A stretch of DNA of 64,000 bases from Chloroflexota bacterium (GTDB lineage: Bacteria > Chloroflexota > UBA11872), in NCBI GenBank assembly GCA_022825895.1, contig JAJDVX010000019.1:1-64000 (forward strand). Reading direction: 5' to 3'. Of this stretch, positions 1 through 9,581 are shown one piece after another. The translations under genes were made by a program, and so were the position numbers. The notes below the pieces were generated by a model. The model had not been told where the DNA came from and ran no database searches. It worked only from the letters and a program-made list of their open reading frames with translations. Numbering within the stretch: the stretch's first letter is position 1; the number at the start of each line of letters is the position of its first letter.

Positions 1-52
1 CACGTGTCGCTCCGCAAACGGCACATCCCGGTCCTCCACCTCATCGCTGGAT

Positions 53-93
53 GTGTAAACCATGTCTCCGAACACGTGTAAATGATGTCCCCG
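53..93. repeat. Two adjacent related 18-mers, possible insertion-sequence end
   Basis: Positions 53-70 and 76-93 are related 18-mers of the form GTGTAAAnnATGTCnCCG, differing at three positions. This style of sequence is often seen at the ends of IS481-like elements, but no transposase is in reach because the window begins here. The identification is tentative. Confidence 0.25.
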
Positions 94-102
94 GTCTGCA
101 CA

Positions 103-200
103 GTGGGAGAGGGTTGGGGAGAGGGTCTTCCGGGCAACCAAGCCCGGATTACGCAGAGGTCTCCCGTGGGAGAGGGCTGGGGTGAGGGTCTTCCGGTCGA
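103..200. repeat. Dispersed GGGAGAGGG-TGGGGTGAGGGT repeat, two units
   Basis: Two units of a GC-rich dispersed repeat (core GGGAGAGGG then TGGGG(T/A)GAGGGTCTTCC) flank a GGGCAACCAAGCC segment. The same modules recur near 3.7, 5.5, 7.0-7.5, 46.0, 55.5 and 57.5-57.8 kb, always between genes. Confidence 0.8.
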
Positions 201-281
201 AGTCTTCAAAGACTCCGATATAGGCGAATTCGCGAGAACATTCCGGTCCGTCGTCTCTGTTTCTAAGACTCTGCTCCTCCA

Positions 282-1352
282 ATGAACCTCACCACCTCAA
301 TCGCCGACACCCTCCCCACCCTCGCCCGCCTCCACGAACAGGCCGCCCGCCAGGCTGCCAGTGAAGGCGCCGAACTCAACGCCCAGATGCTCCTCGCCAC
401 CATCGTCGCCCGCTATCCGGATCCAACAAGCTGGGCGGACATAGAAGCCGAAACCGAACCCGTCGTCACCGCCTACCCCGGCCGCGTCATCGCCCTCGTC
501 AACGATCCCGCCACGGCGCAAACCCCCCAACCCGTCCGCGTCGGCCTCCTGTCCGCCCAACAGGCCAACGGCGCCGCCGCCATCCGCGGCGAGTTGCTCA
601 CCGCCGCCCTGCAGGGCCGCGCCTTTGAAGAAGGCGCCGCCATCGCCGCCAGCTGGTCCGCGAGCGGCATCCCCACCGTCGTCTGGTGGAACGGGCCCGC
701 CGTCACTGGCGACCACCTGTTCGAGGACATGCTCGACATCGCCGACCGAATCCTCGTCGATTCCAGCGCCGTGACCGACCCCGCCGCCGATTTCACCGTG
801 CTCGCCGAAGTCGTGTCAGGCAGCCACCACGCCCGCGTCACCGATGCCCTCTGGCTTCGGCTGCTCGCCTGGCGCCAGGCCTTCGCCCAGGCCTTCGACC
901 AGCCCGCCGCCCGCATCGACCTGGAGCACGTCAGGTCCGTGGAACTGGCCGTCCAGCCGTCCCCCGGCGGCCACGCCGCCGCCCTCGTGCTCGTCAGCTG
1001 GATGGCGTCGCGCCTCGGCTGGCGACTGGATCGCCGCACCCCGCAGGGCTGGCGGCTCACGTCCGGCGACCATGCGGTCGACATCATCTGCGAACCGTCG
1101 TCAACGCCGGACGCCCTCATCGAAATGGTCAGGCTCAGCGCTCCGACCAGCCGCTACCTCGCCTACATGCCCTCGCCCGAAGACATCGTCGTCGACTGCC
1201 AGTCAGACCTCGCCCCCATCAGCCACGTCGCCGTCCGCCGCCCGCCGCCCACGCGACCCCGCCTCCGCCTCGACGACCTCCTCACCGGCGGCGCCCACTA
1301 CGCCATTTACCAACAGTCCGTCACCCTCGCCCACACCCTCGCCACCGCCTGA
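282..1352 (+). CDS. opcA: OpcA-like glucose-6-phosphate dehydrogenase assembly protein
   Basis: The 356-residue product resembles the OpcA family, which assembles or activates glucose-6-phosphate dehydrogenase (Zwf) at the entry to the oxidative pentose phosphate pathway. The family signature runs at about residues 131-162: a hydrophobic strand ending in VVWWNGP, then LxDIADRILVDS. A second conserved patch, WMASRLGW, lies near residue 245. Length fits the family (about 300-380 residues). The protein is cytoplasmic, with no signal or membrane segments. The usual partner zwf is not in the window and may lie beyond position 1. The ATG at 282 has no clear ribosome site. Confidence 0.75.
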   Translation: MNLTTSIADTLPTLARLHEQAARQAASEGAELNAQMLLATIVARYPDPTSWADIEAETEPVVTAYPGRVIALVNDPATAQTPQPVRVGLLSAQQANGAAAIRGELLTAALQGRAFEEGAAIAASWSASGIPTVVWWNGPAVTGDHLFEDMLDIADRILVDSSAVTDPAADFTVLAEVVSGSHHARVTDALWLRLLAWRQAFAQAFDQPAARIDLEHVRSVELAVQPSPGGHAAALVLVSWMASRLGWRLDRRTPQGWRLTSGDHAVDIICEPSSTPDALIEMVRLSAPTSRYLAYMPSPEDIVVDCQSDLAPISHVAVRRPPPTRPRLRLDDLLTGGAHYAIYQQSVTLAHTLATA

Positions 1353-2069
1353 CCCGTCCCGTTCATCCCTTCCGTTCGCAATAGACCCTCCCGTAAGGCC
1401 GAAACCGTTCGTGCTGAGCCGACCCGGAGTCCCCGGCGACCCGTGTCGAACCACATCCCGGCGTCCCCCCTCTTGCGTACGGGCCGGTTCCAATCCGGCC
1501 TCTTCCGGGCACCCCCCCTTCACCCCGTTCGTGGTGAGCCGCCCCGGAGTCCGTCGGAGAGCCGGCCAAGGTGGCCCTCGTCGCCTGCATGCGCAAGCTG
1601 CTCGTCCTCTGCAACGCCCTCTGCCGCGACTGCACCCTGTGGGACCCCACCATGGCCTAACCCTTGACACCCAACACAGGTGCTCTCAGCTCACTCCTTC
1701 CTCACCCCCGCCATCCCACCATCCCCGGCCCCCCGATCTTTCGTAGGGGCGGGTCTGTGACCCGCCCGTCTTCCGCGCAACCACCCCCAACCCACCCCCG
1801 CTCGTGGTGAGCCGCCCCGGAGTCCGTCGGAGGGGCGTGTCGAACCACAAAGCCCTCGCAACCAACCCTCACCAACCCCTCCCAACCTCCCCCTCTGCCT
1901 CTCAATTCTCACTTCTCTCCGCTCACTCCTTCCCCACCCCGTCATCCCGGCGTCCCCGTTCTGATCACCGTTTGCCCAATCCCGTCCCAACCTGGCGTCG
2001 CCGCGCCGGCTCGAATCAACCGGTGGCTGTGGCAAACTCGACCGTACCCGCACGTGTCGGGAACTCACG
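1353..2069. other. Non-coding repeat region
   Basis: No convincing gene. It holds three copies of a CGTTCGTGGTGAGCC...CCCGGAGTCC repeat (about 1406-1453, 1526-1555, 1800-1852), a GGGGCGGGTCTGTGACCCGCCC palindrome near 1744-1765, an IS110 3' fragment, and a CTCACTTCTCTCCGCTCACT-type repeat near 1909-1935. The last repeat recurs near 3.55, 7.45, 47.25, 53.4 and 54.25 kb. Confidence 0.75.
1556..1682 (+). mobile_element. IS110-type 3' remnant
   Basis: On the plus strand this encodes the last ~32 residues of an IS110-type transposase ([13 protein letters not shown], ending WDPTMA-stop), followed by CTTGACACCCAACACAGGTG. The intact copy at 5747-6932 has the same C-terminus (CMRKLLVL...WDPSMA) and end sequence. 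The fragment starts abruptly inside the CGTTCGTGGTGAGCC repeat, so it is a truncated relative. Confidence 0.8.
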
Positions 2070-2465
2070 GTGCGCAGCGTATTCCTCAGCTTCAAGACGG
2101 AGGACCTTCCGCGCGTCAACCTCTTCAGAGGTCAGGCTGAGAACTCCACGAACGACCTGGACTTCCGCGACTACGCCATCGAGTCGCCGTTCGAGTCCGC
2201 GTGGAAGACCAACGCCGAACGGATCATTCGCAAATGCTCCGTCACGCTTTGCCTCATCGGGCCGTCAACCTGGCTGAGCGACGCGGTCGACTGGGAACTG
2301 AGAAAGAGCTTCGAAGCCGGCAAGGCCGTCATTGGCGTGTTGCTGTATCCGGATCGGTCTGTGGTCACGCCTCCGGCACTGTCGGAGAACGGCGTCACGC
2401 CCATGCCGTGGGATATCCAGGCCATCGCTTCCGAGATTGAGCAGAAGTCATTTTGGCGGATGTAG
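2070..2465 (+). CDS. TIR-like (ThsB/DUF1863-type) protein
   Basis: The 131-residue product is a single MTH538-type TIR-like domain (DUF1863), the fold of Thoeris ThsB proteins. Visible features are the opening strand VFLSFKTED, the DLDFRDYAI segment, KCSVTLCLIGPSTW, and VDWELRKSFEAGKAVIGVLLY. Such domains make or cleave NAD-derived molecules in antiphage defence; the reaction here is not known. The start is GTG at 2070 without a clear ribosome site. The stop overlaps the next gene (membrane protein) by 13 bp, so the two are probably co-translated. No ThsA-like effector (SIR2/SLOG) is present. Confidence 0.7.
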   Translation: MRSVFLSFKTEDLPRVNLFRGQAENSTNDLDFRDYAIESPFESAWKTNAERIIRKCSVTLCLIGPSTWLSDAVDWELRKSFEAGKAVIGVLLYPDRSVVTPPALSENGVTPMPWDIQAIASEIEQKSFWRM

Positions 2466-2980
2466 ACGACCCCGTTTCGGCAGCGCTGTTCGCGTCCGCG
2501 GAAACTGACCCAGATCCGCCGTCGGCCGCACTCCTCCGCCAATACGAGATCTTCGTTGGGACGTCCCAGGCACTCGAGTCCAGGCGGCAGACGGCAAACA
2601 CCTTCTTTCAATCAGTCAACGTCGCCATGTTCGGCGCATCCGGCTTTCTCGCCTTCCAGTTGCCGGACTCATCAGTTGGCTCGTGGGCCATCATTGTCGT
2701 CGCCCTGGCCGGACTTGTGATGTGCTACGCGTGGCGACGGATGATCAGATCCTTCGGGCAACTCAACGCTGGCAAGTTCGAGGTAATCACAGCCCTCGAG
2801 CGGCGACTTGGAACACCGGTATTCGAGACCGAGTGGAAGGTATTGGGAGAAGGAAAGGACCCAGGCAAATACGTTCCCTTCACGAAAACGGAAGCCATCT
2901 TTCCGTGGGTCTTTTCGGTGCTCCACCTGGGCATGAGCGTCATCGTGGTTCTGAGCATGGTCGGCGTCATCCAGCCTTAG
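2453..2980 (+). CDS. RipA-family (octameric) membrane protein
   Basis: The 175-residue protein has about three predicted membrane segments (residues ~60-77, ~79-97 and ~150-172). It shows the family motifs YEIFVGTSQALESRRQTAN, WRRMIRSFGQLNAGKFEVI, EWKVLGEGKDPGKY and PFTKTEAIFPW, characteristic of RipA-type octameric inner-membrane proteins. The start is TTG at 2453, inside the end of the TIR gene; family similarity begins near residue 27, so a later start would cut the domain. The overlap with the TIR gene suggests a two-gene module in which the membrane protein could be the effector or anchor. That role is an inference. Confidence 0.65.
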   Translation: MADVDDPVSAALFASAETDPDPPSAALLRQYEIFVGTSQALESRRQTANTFFQSVNVAMFGASGFLAFQLPDSSVGSWAIIVVALAGLVMCYAWRRMIRSFGQLNAGKFEVITALERRLGTPVFETEWKVLGEGKDPGKYVPFTKTEAIFPWVFSVLHLGMSVIVVLSMVGVIQP

Positions 2981-3100
2981 GAACGAACGCCAAACTGTTG
3001 AGACTGACCGCCCGCTCACCCTCCACGCACCTCCCAGTGATTCCCCATGCCCGGCCACCTCTTCACCCAGGACTTCCTCATCCCGGCCGCCGCTTTCTTC

Positions 3101-3298
3101 CTAGCTAGCCAGAAAAGCCGCCACAATCGCCCCGGCCGTCCCCACCACATTCAGCACAACCACCACCAACAGACCTACGATCCAGACTTTCAGGTTGGCG
3201 ACATCGGCCTTCGTGGCGTAGTGCTTCAGCGTCCGATCCAGTTCGTCCCGTAGGTCCGATCTGGTCAAAGGCGGCTCCTGGACCGGGGCGGTCGTCAT
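3101..3298 (-). CDS. Small coiled-coil/membrane protein (ATKAD family)
   Basis: A 65-residue protein with an N-terminal helix (RSDLRDELDRTLKHYATKAD) and one C-terminal membrane helix (residues ~37-63). The ATKAD/ATKSD motif followed by a short helix and a terminal membrane span also occurs in the products at 11617, 47682 and 48117. This copy is the most divergent. The ATG at 3298 follows a GGGGAAG ribosome site. Function unknown; the layout resembles small Bdr/DUF1640-like tail-anchored coiled-coil proteins. Confidence 0.6.
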   Translation of the reverse strand: MTTAPVQEPPLTRSDLRDELDRTLKHYATKADVANLKVWIVGLLVVVVLNVVGTAGAIVAAFLAS

Positions 3299-3783
3299 CG
3301 CGCTTCCCCTCTCGTGGCGCTCACCGCGCCCGCGGAAGGACCCCAGTGCCGCCCCTGAATCCTGTCAACGATCTTACCCCTGCAACGCCCCCGAACTCCC
3401 TCCGCCATCCCGGCGTCAAGCCTGCCCTGAGCCTGCCGAATGGGGCCGGGACCCAGCACCCTGGTCAATCTCAGCGCACCCAAGCCCCCCTGGCAACCCC
3501 CACAGACCAAGAGCACCCAACCTCCCCCTCCGCCTCTCACTGCTCACTTCTCTCAGCTCACTCCTTCCCACCCCCTCCTCACCACGTAATCCGGAAAGGA
3601 ATCCACCGCCCGCAAGACCGCCAGCACTGTCGTGTCCGACACCTCGCTGATCCGCCTCTTGCTCCCTCGCCCGGTGGGAGAGGGTTGGGGTGAGGGTCTT
3701 CCGCGCACCCATCCCACCCGAGCACGGACGGCTAGCCAAAGCACCCCACCAACCCCAATCGCTGAACTTCCACTCCACACCCC
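3299..3783. other. Non-coding repeat region
   Basis: No gene recognised. It contains the CTCACTTCTCTCAGCTCACT repeat (about 3540-3572) and a GGGAGAGGGTTGGGGTGAGGG repeat unit (about 3655-3712), both also found elsewhere in the window. Confidence 0.7.
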
Positions 3784-5097
3784 CTAATCCGTAACAATCC
3801 GAAAAGGAATCGACCGCCTCGGCCCCCTTGGCCGTACCGCCCCAAACCGGTCGTACAGCCAGTAGCACAACGCCTTGATCGCGTGATTGTCCGCGTCGAT
3901 CGGCAGTTCCGACACTGGCCGATGCTCCTGCGGCTCGTGGTACCGGTACTGCCCGAACTCCCGGATCAGCGCCTGGCACCGAGAATTCACCGTCATCCGC
4001 GGCGCCTCGCTGCCCGGATCGCGCAGAAACGTCCGCAGCCGCTCGATCCCGTCCTGCAGCAGCACCCGGTGCGAGCGCAGCCGGATCCGCGCCTGCGCCA
4101 GCCACACCTCGATCTGGCTCGGCATCGCGTGATGCTGCCGACCCGCGATATCGATCACCCCGCTCCGCACATACGGCCACCACGAGCGTCGCTTGCACGC
4201 CTCGATCACCTGCGACGTCATCGCGTACTGCATGTACACCTCGTCCAGCACAAACACTTCTGGGCCCCGCTGCGCCACCGCCAGCACCGCATACGCCCCC
4301 GCATAGCCTGGATCCACCGCGATCTCGATATTGTCGAAACTCTCGTACGCGTCCTGGATCGACCGCACGTGCGCCGCCGGCTCAAACTCCCGGAACACCA
4401 GCGACACCGGCGCGCACGGCACCCCGCCCAGCCGTTCCTGGAACACGTCCGATGGATACGCCGCCGCCAGCCGCTCGATCTCCGGATCCTCCCGGCCCCC
4501 CGGAAACAGCGTGCGGTTCGCCCAGGAGGGAATCGAAAACGAGGCCGCCTCGTCCGGGTTCTCCGTCTGCCACGCCCGGAACTTCTCCGCGTACCAGCCC
4601 CGCGACCCCTCAAACGTCCCGCTCAGCCACAGCCAGCCCCGCCGTTCCGACAACCGCCCGCTCAGCCGCAGATACGCCTCGTACGACAACTGCGCCGCCT
4701 CGCACCCCAGGATCCCGTCCGGCGCCTGCCCCGCCAGCCGCAGCGCCCGTTGCGCCGTCCGCGTCGCGATCACCGTCCCGTTGCGCAGCAACATCCGGTT
4801 CGACTGCCCGCTCGGCATGCTCAGCGTCTCGATCGCGTCCAGCGACTCCAGCGATTCCACCAGGTACGTGAACTCCGGCCGGCACAGGTCATAGTCCGGC
4901 CCCACCAGCCAGTACAGCTGCCCCTCTAGGAACCGCCCCGCCAGCTCCATCGCCGCGCTGCGGCTTTTCCCGGCCCGCTCCCCGCCCGCGATCAGCCGGA
5001 TCCGCGCCTCCGAATCGTGAGCCGTTCGTTGTTCGGCGTAAGGCCGGTACCCAACCCGCGCCCATAGCTCGTCACGAACCGCTCGCGGCAGCCGCAC
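3784..5097 (-). CDS. Terminase large-subunit-like ATPase/nuclease
   Basis: The 437-residue product has the two-domain layout of phage DNA-packaging terminases. The ATPase half has a Walker A loop (AGGERAGKS) and a Walker-B-like strand (GILGCEAAQL, Glu kept, the usual Asp replaced by Cys). The RNase-H-like nuclease half has candidate acidic residues in VDPGYAG, VIDIAGR and DADNHAIKAL. The GTG start at 5097 is chosen because GGAGG lies 6 nt upstream and similarity begins there; the frame is open further upstream, but only as a shadow. It overlaps the small upstream gene by 26 bp. No portal, capsid or tail genes are nearby. Confidence 0.75.
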   Translation of the reverse strand: MRLPRAVRDELWARVGYRPYAEQRTAHDSEARIRLIAGGERAGKSRSAAMELAGRFLEGQLYWLVGPDYDLCRPEFTYLVESLESLDAIETLSMPSGQSNRMLLRNGTVIATRTAQRALRLAGQAPDGILGCEAAQLSYEAYLRLSGRLSERRGWLWLSGTFEGSRGWYAEKFRAWQTENPDEAASFSIPSWANRTLFPGGREDPEIERLAAAYPSDVFQERLGGVPCAPVSLVFREFEPAAHVRSIQDAYESFDNIEIAVDPGYAGAYAVLAVAQRGPEVFVLDEVYMQYAMTSQVIEACKRRSWWPYVRSGVIDIAGRQHHAMPSQIEVWLAQARIRLRSHRVLLQDGIERLRTFLRDPGSEAPRMTVNSRCQALIREFGQYRYHEPQEHRPVSELPIDADNHAIKALCYWLYDRFGAVRPRGPRRSIPFRIVTD

Positions 5098-5311
5098 GTA
5101 AATCCTCCAACAACCCGGCAAACGCCTGCCCGCTCCCCGCCCTTGGCGGCTCCCCGAACGCATAGCGGAACGCCAGCTCCACCGCCCACCGCTCCCCCGC
5201 CAGCGCCTTGTCCAGCACCAGGTCCGACAGCTCATCCGCCTTCACCAACACCGCCGACCGGAACCGTTGCTCCGCACTCGTCGGCCGCTTCCGGCCCCGT
5301 CGCTTACTCAC
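5072..5311 (-). CDS. Small protein paired with terminase, candidate small subunit
   Basis: A 79-residue basic-start protein (MSKRRGRKRPTSAEQRF) with a central helix-rich segment (LSDLVLDKALAGERWAVELAFRYAFGEPP, of the kind seen in terminase-associated small proteins). It lies just upstream of the terminase gene, overlaps it by 26 bp and shares its strand, which suggests a DNA-recognition partner. Start is GTG at 5311. AGTGTACACT lies 67 bp upstream at 5378-5387. Function is inferred from position only. Confidence 0.5.
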   Translation of the reverse strand: MSKRRGRKRPTSAEQRFRSAVLVKADELSDLVLDKALAGERWAVELAFRYAFGEPPRAGSGQAFAGLLEDLRAAAASGS

Positions 5312-5377
5312 CCGTCAACCCTCTCGTCATGCGATCGCGCTGACCTCGGGCCGCGCGGTTGCGATCTGTATGCAACA

Positions 5378-5387
5378 AGTGTACACT
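5378..5387. promoter_or_regulatory. AGTGTACACT palindrome upstream of terminase pair
   Basis: Perfect 10-bp palindrome, one of three exact copies in the window (also 9285-9294 and 45631-45640). Each lies just upstream of a small ORF. It could be an operator, or its TACACT half could be a -10 box. Confidence 0.45.
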
Positions 5388-5514
5388 AACCGCATCCATC
5401 TGACAAGGTGGAGCTCATGCCCGCCCACCATCCCGCTCCGCCGCCTGGCCGCCATCCGCTCTGCGTCCCTCGCCCCGCGAGACCGTCGCAAAACACCACG
5501 CACCCTCGAGAGCT

Positions 5515-5746
5515 CGCCCGCTCTTGCTCCCTCTCCCCGTGGAGACCTTTGCGAACCCCCCTGCTCCTCGAATTTGCAGCCGCTCTTTCTCCCTCTCCCT
5601 TGAGGAGACCTTTGCGTAACCCGATTGACGGGTGTGCGATGTCAATCCCTTCGAGGAGCCGCCGTTCTTCCCCTCTCCAAGGGGAGAGGCAGAGCCCCTC
5701 CTGAGCTTGCCGAAGGATTCGGCCGTCTTCGGCCGAAATCGGTGAG
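5515..5746. repeat. Dispersed repeat block interrupted by IS110
   Basis: Contains CTCTCCAAGGGGAGAGGCAG, CTGAGCTTGCCGAAGGATTC and CTTCGGCCGAAATCGGTGAG. An uninterrupted copy on the opposite strand lies at about 45945-46138. Here the unit stops at GGTGAG (5746) and resumes with GGGGTCTTCCGGGCAACC at 6933, on the far side of the IS110 element. Confidence 0.8.
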
Positions 5747-6932
<1,186 letters not shown>

Positions 6933-7510
6933 GGGGTCTTCCGGGCAACCAAGCCGGGGTTACGCAAAGGTCTCCCCTGGGCAATCTGCGTCCGTTCATA
7001 CTCCCTCTCCCCGTGGGAGACCTTTGCGAAACCCCCTGCTCCTCGAAATTGCAGCCGCTCTTTCTCCCTCTCCCTTGAGGGAGAGGGCTGGGGTGAGGGT
7101 GGCTGCTATCCCAACCACCCACCCAGGGGTCCAGCAACCCGGCCCGGAGAGCTCGCCTCTTGATCCCTCTCGGAGGGAGTGTTGAGGAGAGGGTCGTCCG
7201 CGCACCCAACCACGGATTCCGCAAAGACCTTCCCTGGGCAATCTGCGTCCGTTCTTACTCCCTCTCCCCGTGGAGACCTATGCAAAACGCCCCGAGCCCC
7301 CAAATGTTGGGCGCCTCTTGCTCCCTCTCCCCGCGGGAGAGGGTTGAAGTCAGGGTCTTCAACTCGCGATGCCCACCCCACGCTGACCGTCCCCGCGCCT
7401 CCGACTCGGCCTCCCGACCGCTCGTCCCGCTCTCACCTCTCACTCCTCTACGCTCACTCCTTCCTCCTGGGAGAGAGTCTTTCGGGCAACCAACCCCGGG
7501 CTAGGCAAAG
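6933..7510. repeat. Array of dispersed GC-rich repeats
   Basis: About 580 bp without a credible gene. It contains several units of the CTCCCTCTCCC...GGGAGAGGGCTGGGGTGAGGGT repeat, GGGCAATCTGCGTCCGTTC (twice, near 6982 and 7238) and GTCTTCCGGGCAACCAAGCC modules. These hold inverted GGGAGAGGG/CCCTCTCCC arms able to form hairpins. Confidence 0.8.
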
Positions 7511-7605
7511 CTCTCCCTCTGGCGGCGCCCTCTTTGGCCGGTCGCACGGCATTCCCTGCGCCGCCCGACCGATTCACTTGATTCGCGAATCCCGACCAAT
7601 GATTC

Positions 7606-8625
7606 CTAGAACTCGTTCCGAACCCTCACCGTCTGCCCCGTCCGTAGCGACTCCCACGCTGCCAGCCCCGTCGACACCACCCGCGCCCCTTCGCGCACTC
7701 CCACCCACGGCTTTGTGCCGTGCAGCACGCAATCCGCCATGTGGCGCAGCATCACGATCATCTCGCCCGCGTGGCCGCTGTGCGGCGGCAACTCCGTCAC
7801 GTAGGCCCGTTGCGGCAAGTCGCCGTCGGCGTCCAGCGTCTTCACGTTGTCCTGGATCGTGCCCTTGGTGCCATACACCGTCAGGCCGTTCGCGGGTTCG
7901 CCGTGCGGATGCACCATCCCCAGCAAATTCGCCACCCGGCCAATCTTGCCGCTCGCAAACCGCACGTTGATGAAAAAGCAGTCCTCCTGCGGGTAGTCCG
8001 GCGCCACCCCGCTGCGCAGACCCACGCAGTGCACCTCCTCGATGTCGCCCATGAACCAGCGCAACAGGTCGATCGGGTGACACGCCCCGCCCAGGATCAG
8101 GTCCTGCGGCATTGCCGTACGCCACGGCGTCGATCGATACACCGGCCGCAAATCGTGCACGTAATGCGCCTCCGCCATGAACAGCTCGCCGATCTCCCCC
8201 GCGTCGCAGGCCCGCTTCGCGTCCATGAAGTCCAGCCGCCCCCGCAGCGACTGCGTCACCAGCAGCGTCAGCCCCGTGCGATCCACCGCCTCCACGACCT
8301 GCTCCACCTCCGCCATCGAATACACCATCGACTTCGTCACCATCACGTGCTTCCCGGCCTCCAGCGCCTTCAGGATCTGCGCGCAATGCAGCGGCCCCGG
8401 TGTATAGATCCCGATGATGTCCAGGTCGTCCCGAGCAACGAGCGCGTCATAGTTCGGCGTCGTCCACTCGACCCCGTACGCACCTGCCATCGACGCCATC
8501 AACGCCGCATTCGTGTCGCACACCGCCGTCACCCGCACCGGCAGGTCCGTGAACTCCGGCCGGTTCGCCTGCAGCAACGTCCGCCCGTGCCCAAGCCCCG
8601 CCAACCCCAACCTAAGCATCCGCAT
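7606..8625 (-). CDS. Gfo/Idh/MocA-family oxidoreductase
   Basis: A 339-residue NAD(P)-dependent oxidoreductase. The N-terminal Rossmann fold starts RLGLAGLGHGRTLL; the DIIGIYTPGPLH and ALEAGKHVMVTKSM segments follow. The family's EKP motif is replaced by TKS, so the usual catalytic or cofactor-contacting Lys environment is altered. The C-terminal half has GGACHPIDLLRWFMG and GTIQDN, typical of sugar or inositol dehydrogenases. Substrate unknown. It overlaps the acetyltransferase gene upstream by 14 bp and is probably co-transcribed with it. Confidence 0.8.
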   Translation of the reverse strand: MRMLRLGLAGLGHGRTLLQANRPEFTDLPVRVTAVCDTNAALMASMAGAYGVEWTTPNYDALVARDDLDIIGIYTPGPLHCAQILKALEAGKHVMVTKSMVYSMAEVEQVVEAVDRTGLTLLVTQSLRGRLDFMDAKRACDAGEIGELFMAEAHYVHDLRPVYRSTPWRTAMPQDLILGGACHPIDLLRWFMGDIEEVHCVGLRSGVAPDYPQEDCFFINVRFASGKIGRVANLLGMVHPHGEPANGLTVYGTKGTIQDNVKTLDADGDLPQRAYVTELPPHSGHAGEMIVMLRHMADCVLHGTKPWVGVREGARVVSTGLAAWESLRTGQTVRVRNEF

Positions 8626-9208
8626 CCCCCTGCTGCTCCAATTCGCTCATGACCGCTGCCCACCGCTCCGGCATATCGCTTCGGCCCATCACCGGCTCGT
8701 ATCCCATCGAGAGATACAGGTGAATCGCCGGCAGGCGCCAGTCATCCGTCAGCAATTGCACAGTCTCGCAGCCTTGCTCCACCAGGTAGCGCGACACCGC
8801 CGTGCACGTCGCCCGGCCCAATCCCTGGCCCTGGTGGTCCGGATGCGTCGCCACGTAATCCAGCACCCCCTCCCGTCTGGGATTCCCCGGCGTCCCCGTC
8901 ACGGGATTGGTCTCGGTGGCCGATGTCCTCGAAGCAAACGTCACCGCCACGATCGCTCCCCGGTACTCCACCAGCGCCGACCCTGCCCGCCGGTCCGCAT
9001 CCGCCAGCGTCTCCGCCACCCGGTCCACCCCACAGTTTCTGAACCCCACGGCCTGCAAAGTCTCCGCCAGCGCCACTCCGTCACCCGTGCGATACCCCCG
9101 AACCAGATACCCCGCCGGCACGGCCGCGTCCGGCATCCCCCGAACGCCCGCCGCCCCAACCACCATGCACAATTGCTTCTGGGGCAACGCTCTACGCTCG
9201 TCGTTCAC
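8612..9208 (-). CDS. GNAT-family N-acetyltransferase
   Basis: A 198-residue acetyl-CoA-dependent acetyltransferase. The acetyl-CoA loop is seen as VATHPDHQGQGLGRA and the C-terminal strand-helix as PAIHLYLSMGYEPV. The GTG start at 9208 follows GGAGG at a spacing of 7. It is first in a two-gene unit with the downstream oxidoreductase. Substrate unknown. Confidence 0.8.
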   Translation of the reverse strand: MNDERRALPQKQLCMVVGAAGVRGMPDAAVPAGYLVRGYRTGDGVALAETLQAVGFRNCGVDRVAETLADADRRAGSALVEYRGAIVAVTFASRTSATETNPVTGTPGNPRREGVLDYVATHPDHQGQGLGRATCTAVSRYLVEQGCETVQLLTDDWRLPAIHLYLSMGYEPVMGRSDMPERWAAVMSELEQQGDADA

Positions 9209-9284
9209 GTCGTGACCTCCGCGAGCTCCGGCCGCGTGCCTGCAACCTCGAGCCGTCCCTGGTGCTTGCCCGTAGTGCTCTATA

Positions 9285-9294
9285 AGTGTACACT
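9285..9294. promoter_or_regulatory. AGTGTACACT palindrome before interrupted leader ORF
   Basis: Second exact copy of the 10-bp palindrome. It ends 10 nt before the ATG at 9305 and lies 77 bp upstream of the divergent acetyltransferase gene. The context TATAAGTGTACACT could supply a -10 box for the plus-strand leader ORF. Confidence 0.5.
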
Positions 9295-9304
9295 AGGGGC
9301 CCTG

Positions 9305-9527
9305 ATGTCGCAACCCGAGCCCCCAATGCCCTTGCCGCACTTGCCGCCCCCTGTCGCTGTCCCCGCGCCCGGCGACCAGGTGGTCCGGCTCCCGTGCCCG
9401 GCGCCGATCGGTCCGCGGCTCTGCCTGGGCCTTGCAAACCTCGTTCGACGCCACGCCCTGGCCCATCCCCAACCCCGCCGAACTGCGGCCCAGAGCGCCC
9501 CGCCGCAACCGAAGAGTTTTTTGGAAA
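9305..9527 (+). pseudogene. Proline-rich leader ORF, 5' part, cut by IS1595 element
   Basis: Encodes a proline-rich stretch starting MSQPEPPMP and ending SAPPQPKSFLE, at which point the IS1595-like element is inserted. Joining 9305-9527 to 12029-12141 restores 336 nt (112 codons including stop) in one frame, with the core PKSFLEKTLTRA. An intact relative is at 45357-45623. It is reported as disrupted; the small size means coding status is an inference, supported by the coupled start of the gene downstream. Confidence 0.6.
9520..9527. repeat. Left target-site duplication (TTTGGAAA)
   Basis: Eight bases directly left of the IS1595-like element. The right flank has TTCGGAAA at 12021-12028 (7 of 8 match). 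An 8-bp duplication is normal for the IS1595 family. Confidence 0.75.
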
Positions 9528-9553
9528 GGGGCTTATATACCCCGTTAGCCAAG
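9528..9553. repeat. Left terminal inverted repeat of IS1595-like element
   Basis: Starts GGGGCTTATATACCCC and ends TTAGCCAAG. It pairs with the right end at 11995-12020, with mismatches at positions 4, 15, 16 and 18. Confidence 0.85.
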
Positions 9554-9581
9554 TGAAAATGGGTACCTTGCATGCTTCCAG

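Noticed and set aside
103-200. Possible CRISPR-like repeat-spacer pattern
   Set aside because: Units are irregular in spacing and belong to a dispersed repeat found at many sites; no cas genes are present.
82-285. 67-codon plus-strand ORF ending ATGA at the opcA start
   Set aside because: Most of it is two units of the dispersed GGGAGAGGG repeat read as GEGWGEG; the overlap with opcA looks coupled, but there is no independent sign of coding.
844-1746. 300-codon plus-strand ORF overlapping the end of opcA
   Set aside because: Out-of-frame Ser/Pro/Arg-rich shadow running into the repeat region.
3883-4929. 348-codon plus-strand ORF
   Set aside because: Antisense of the terminase-like gene; Arg/Pro/His-rich with no fold signature.
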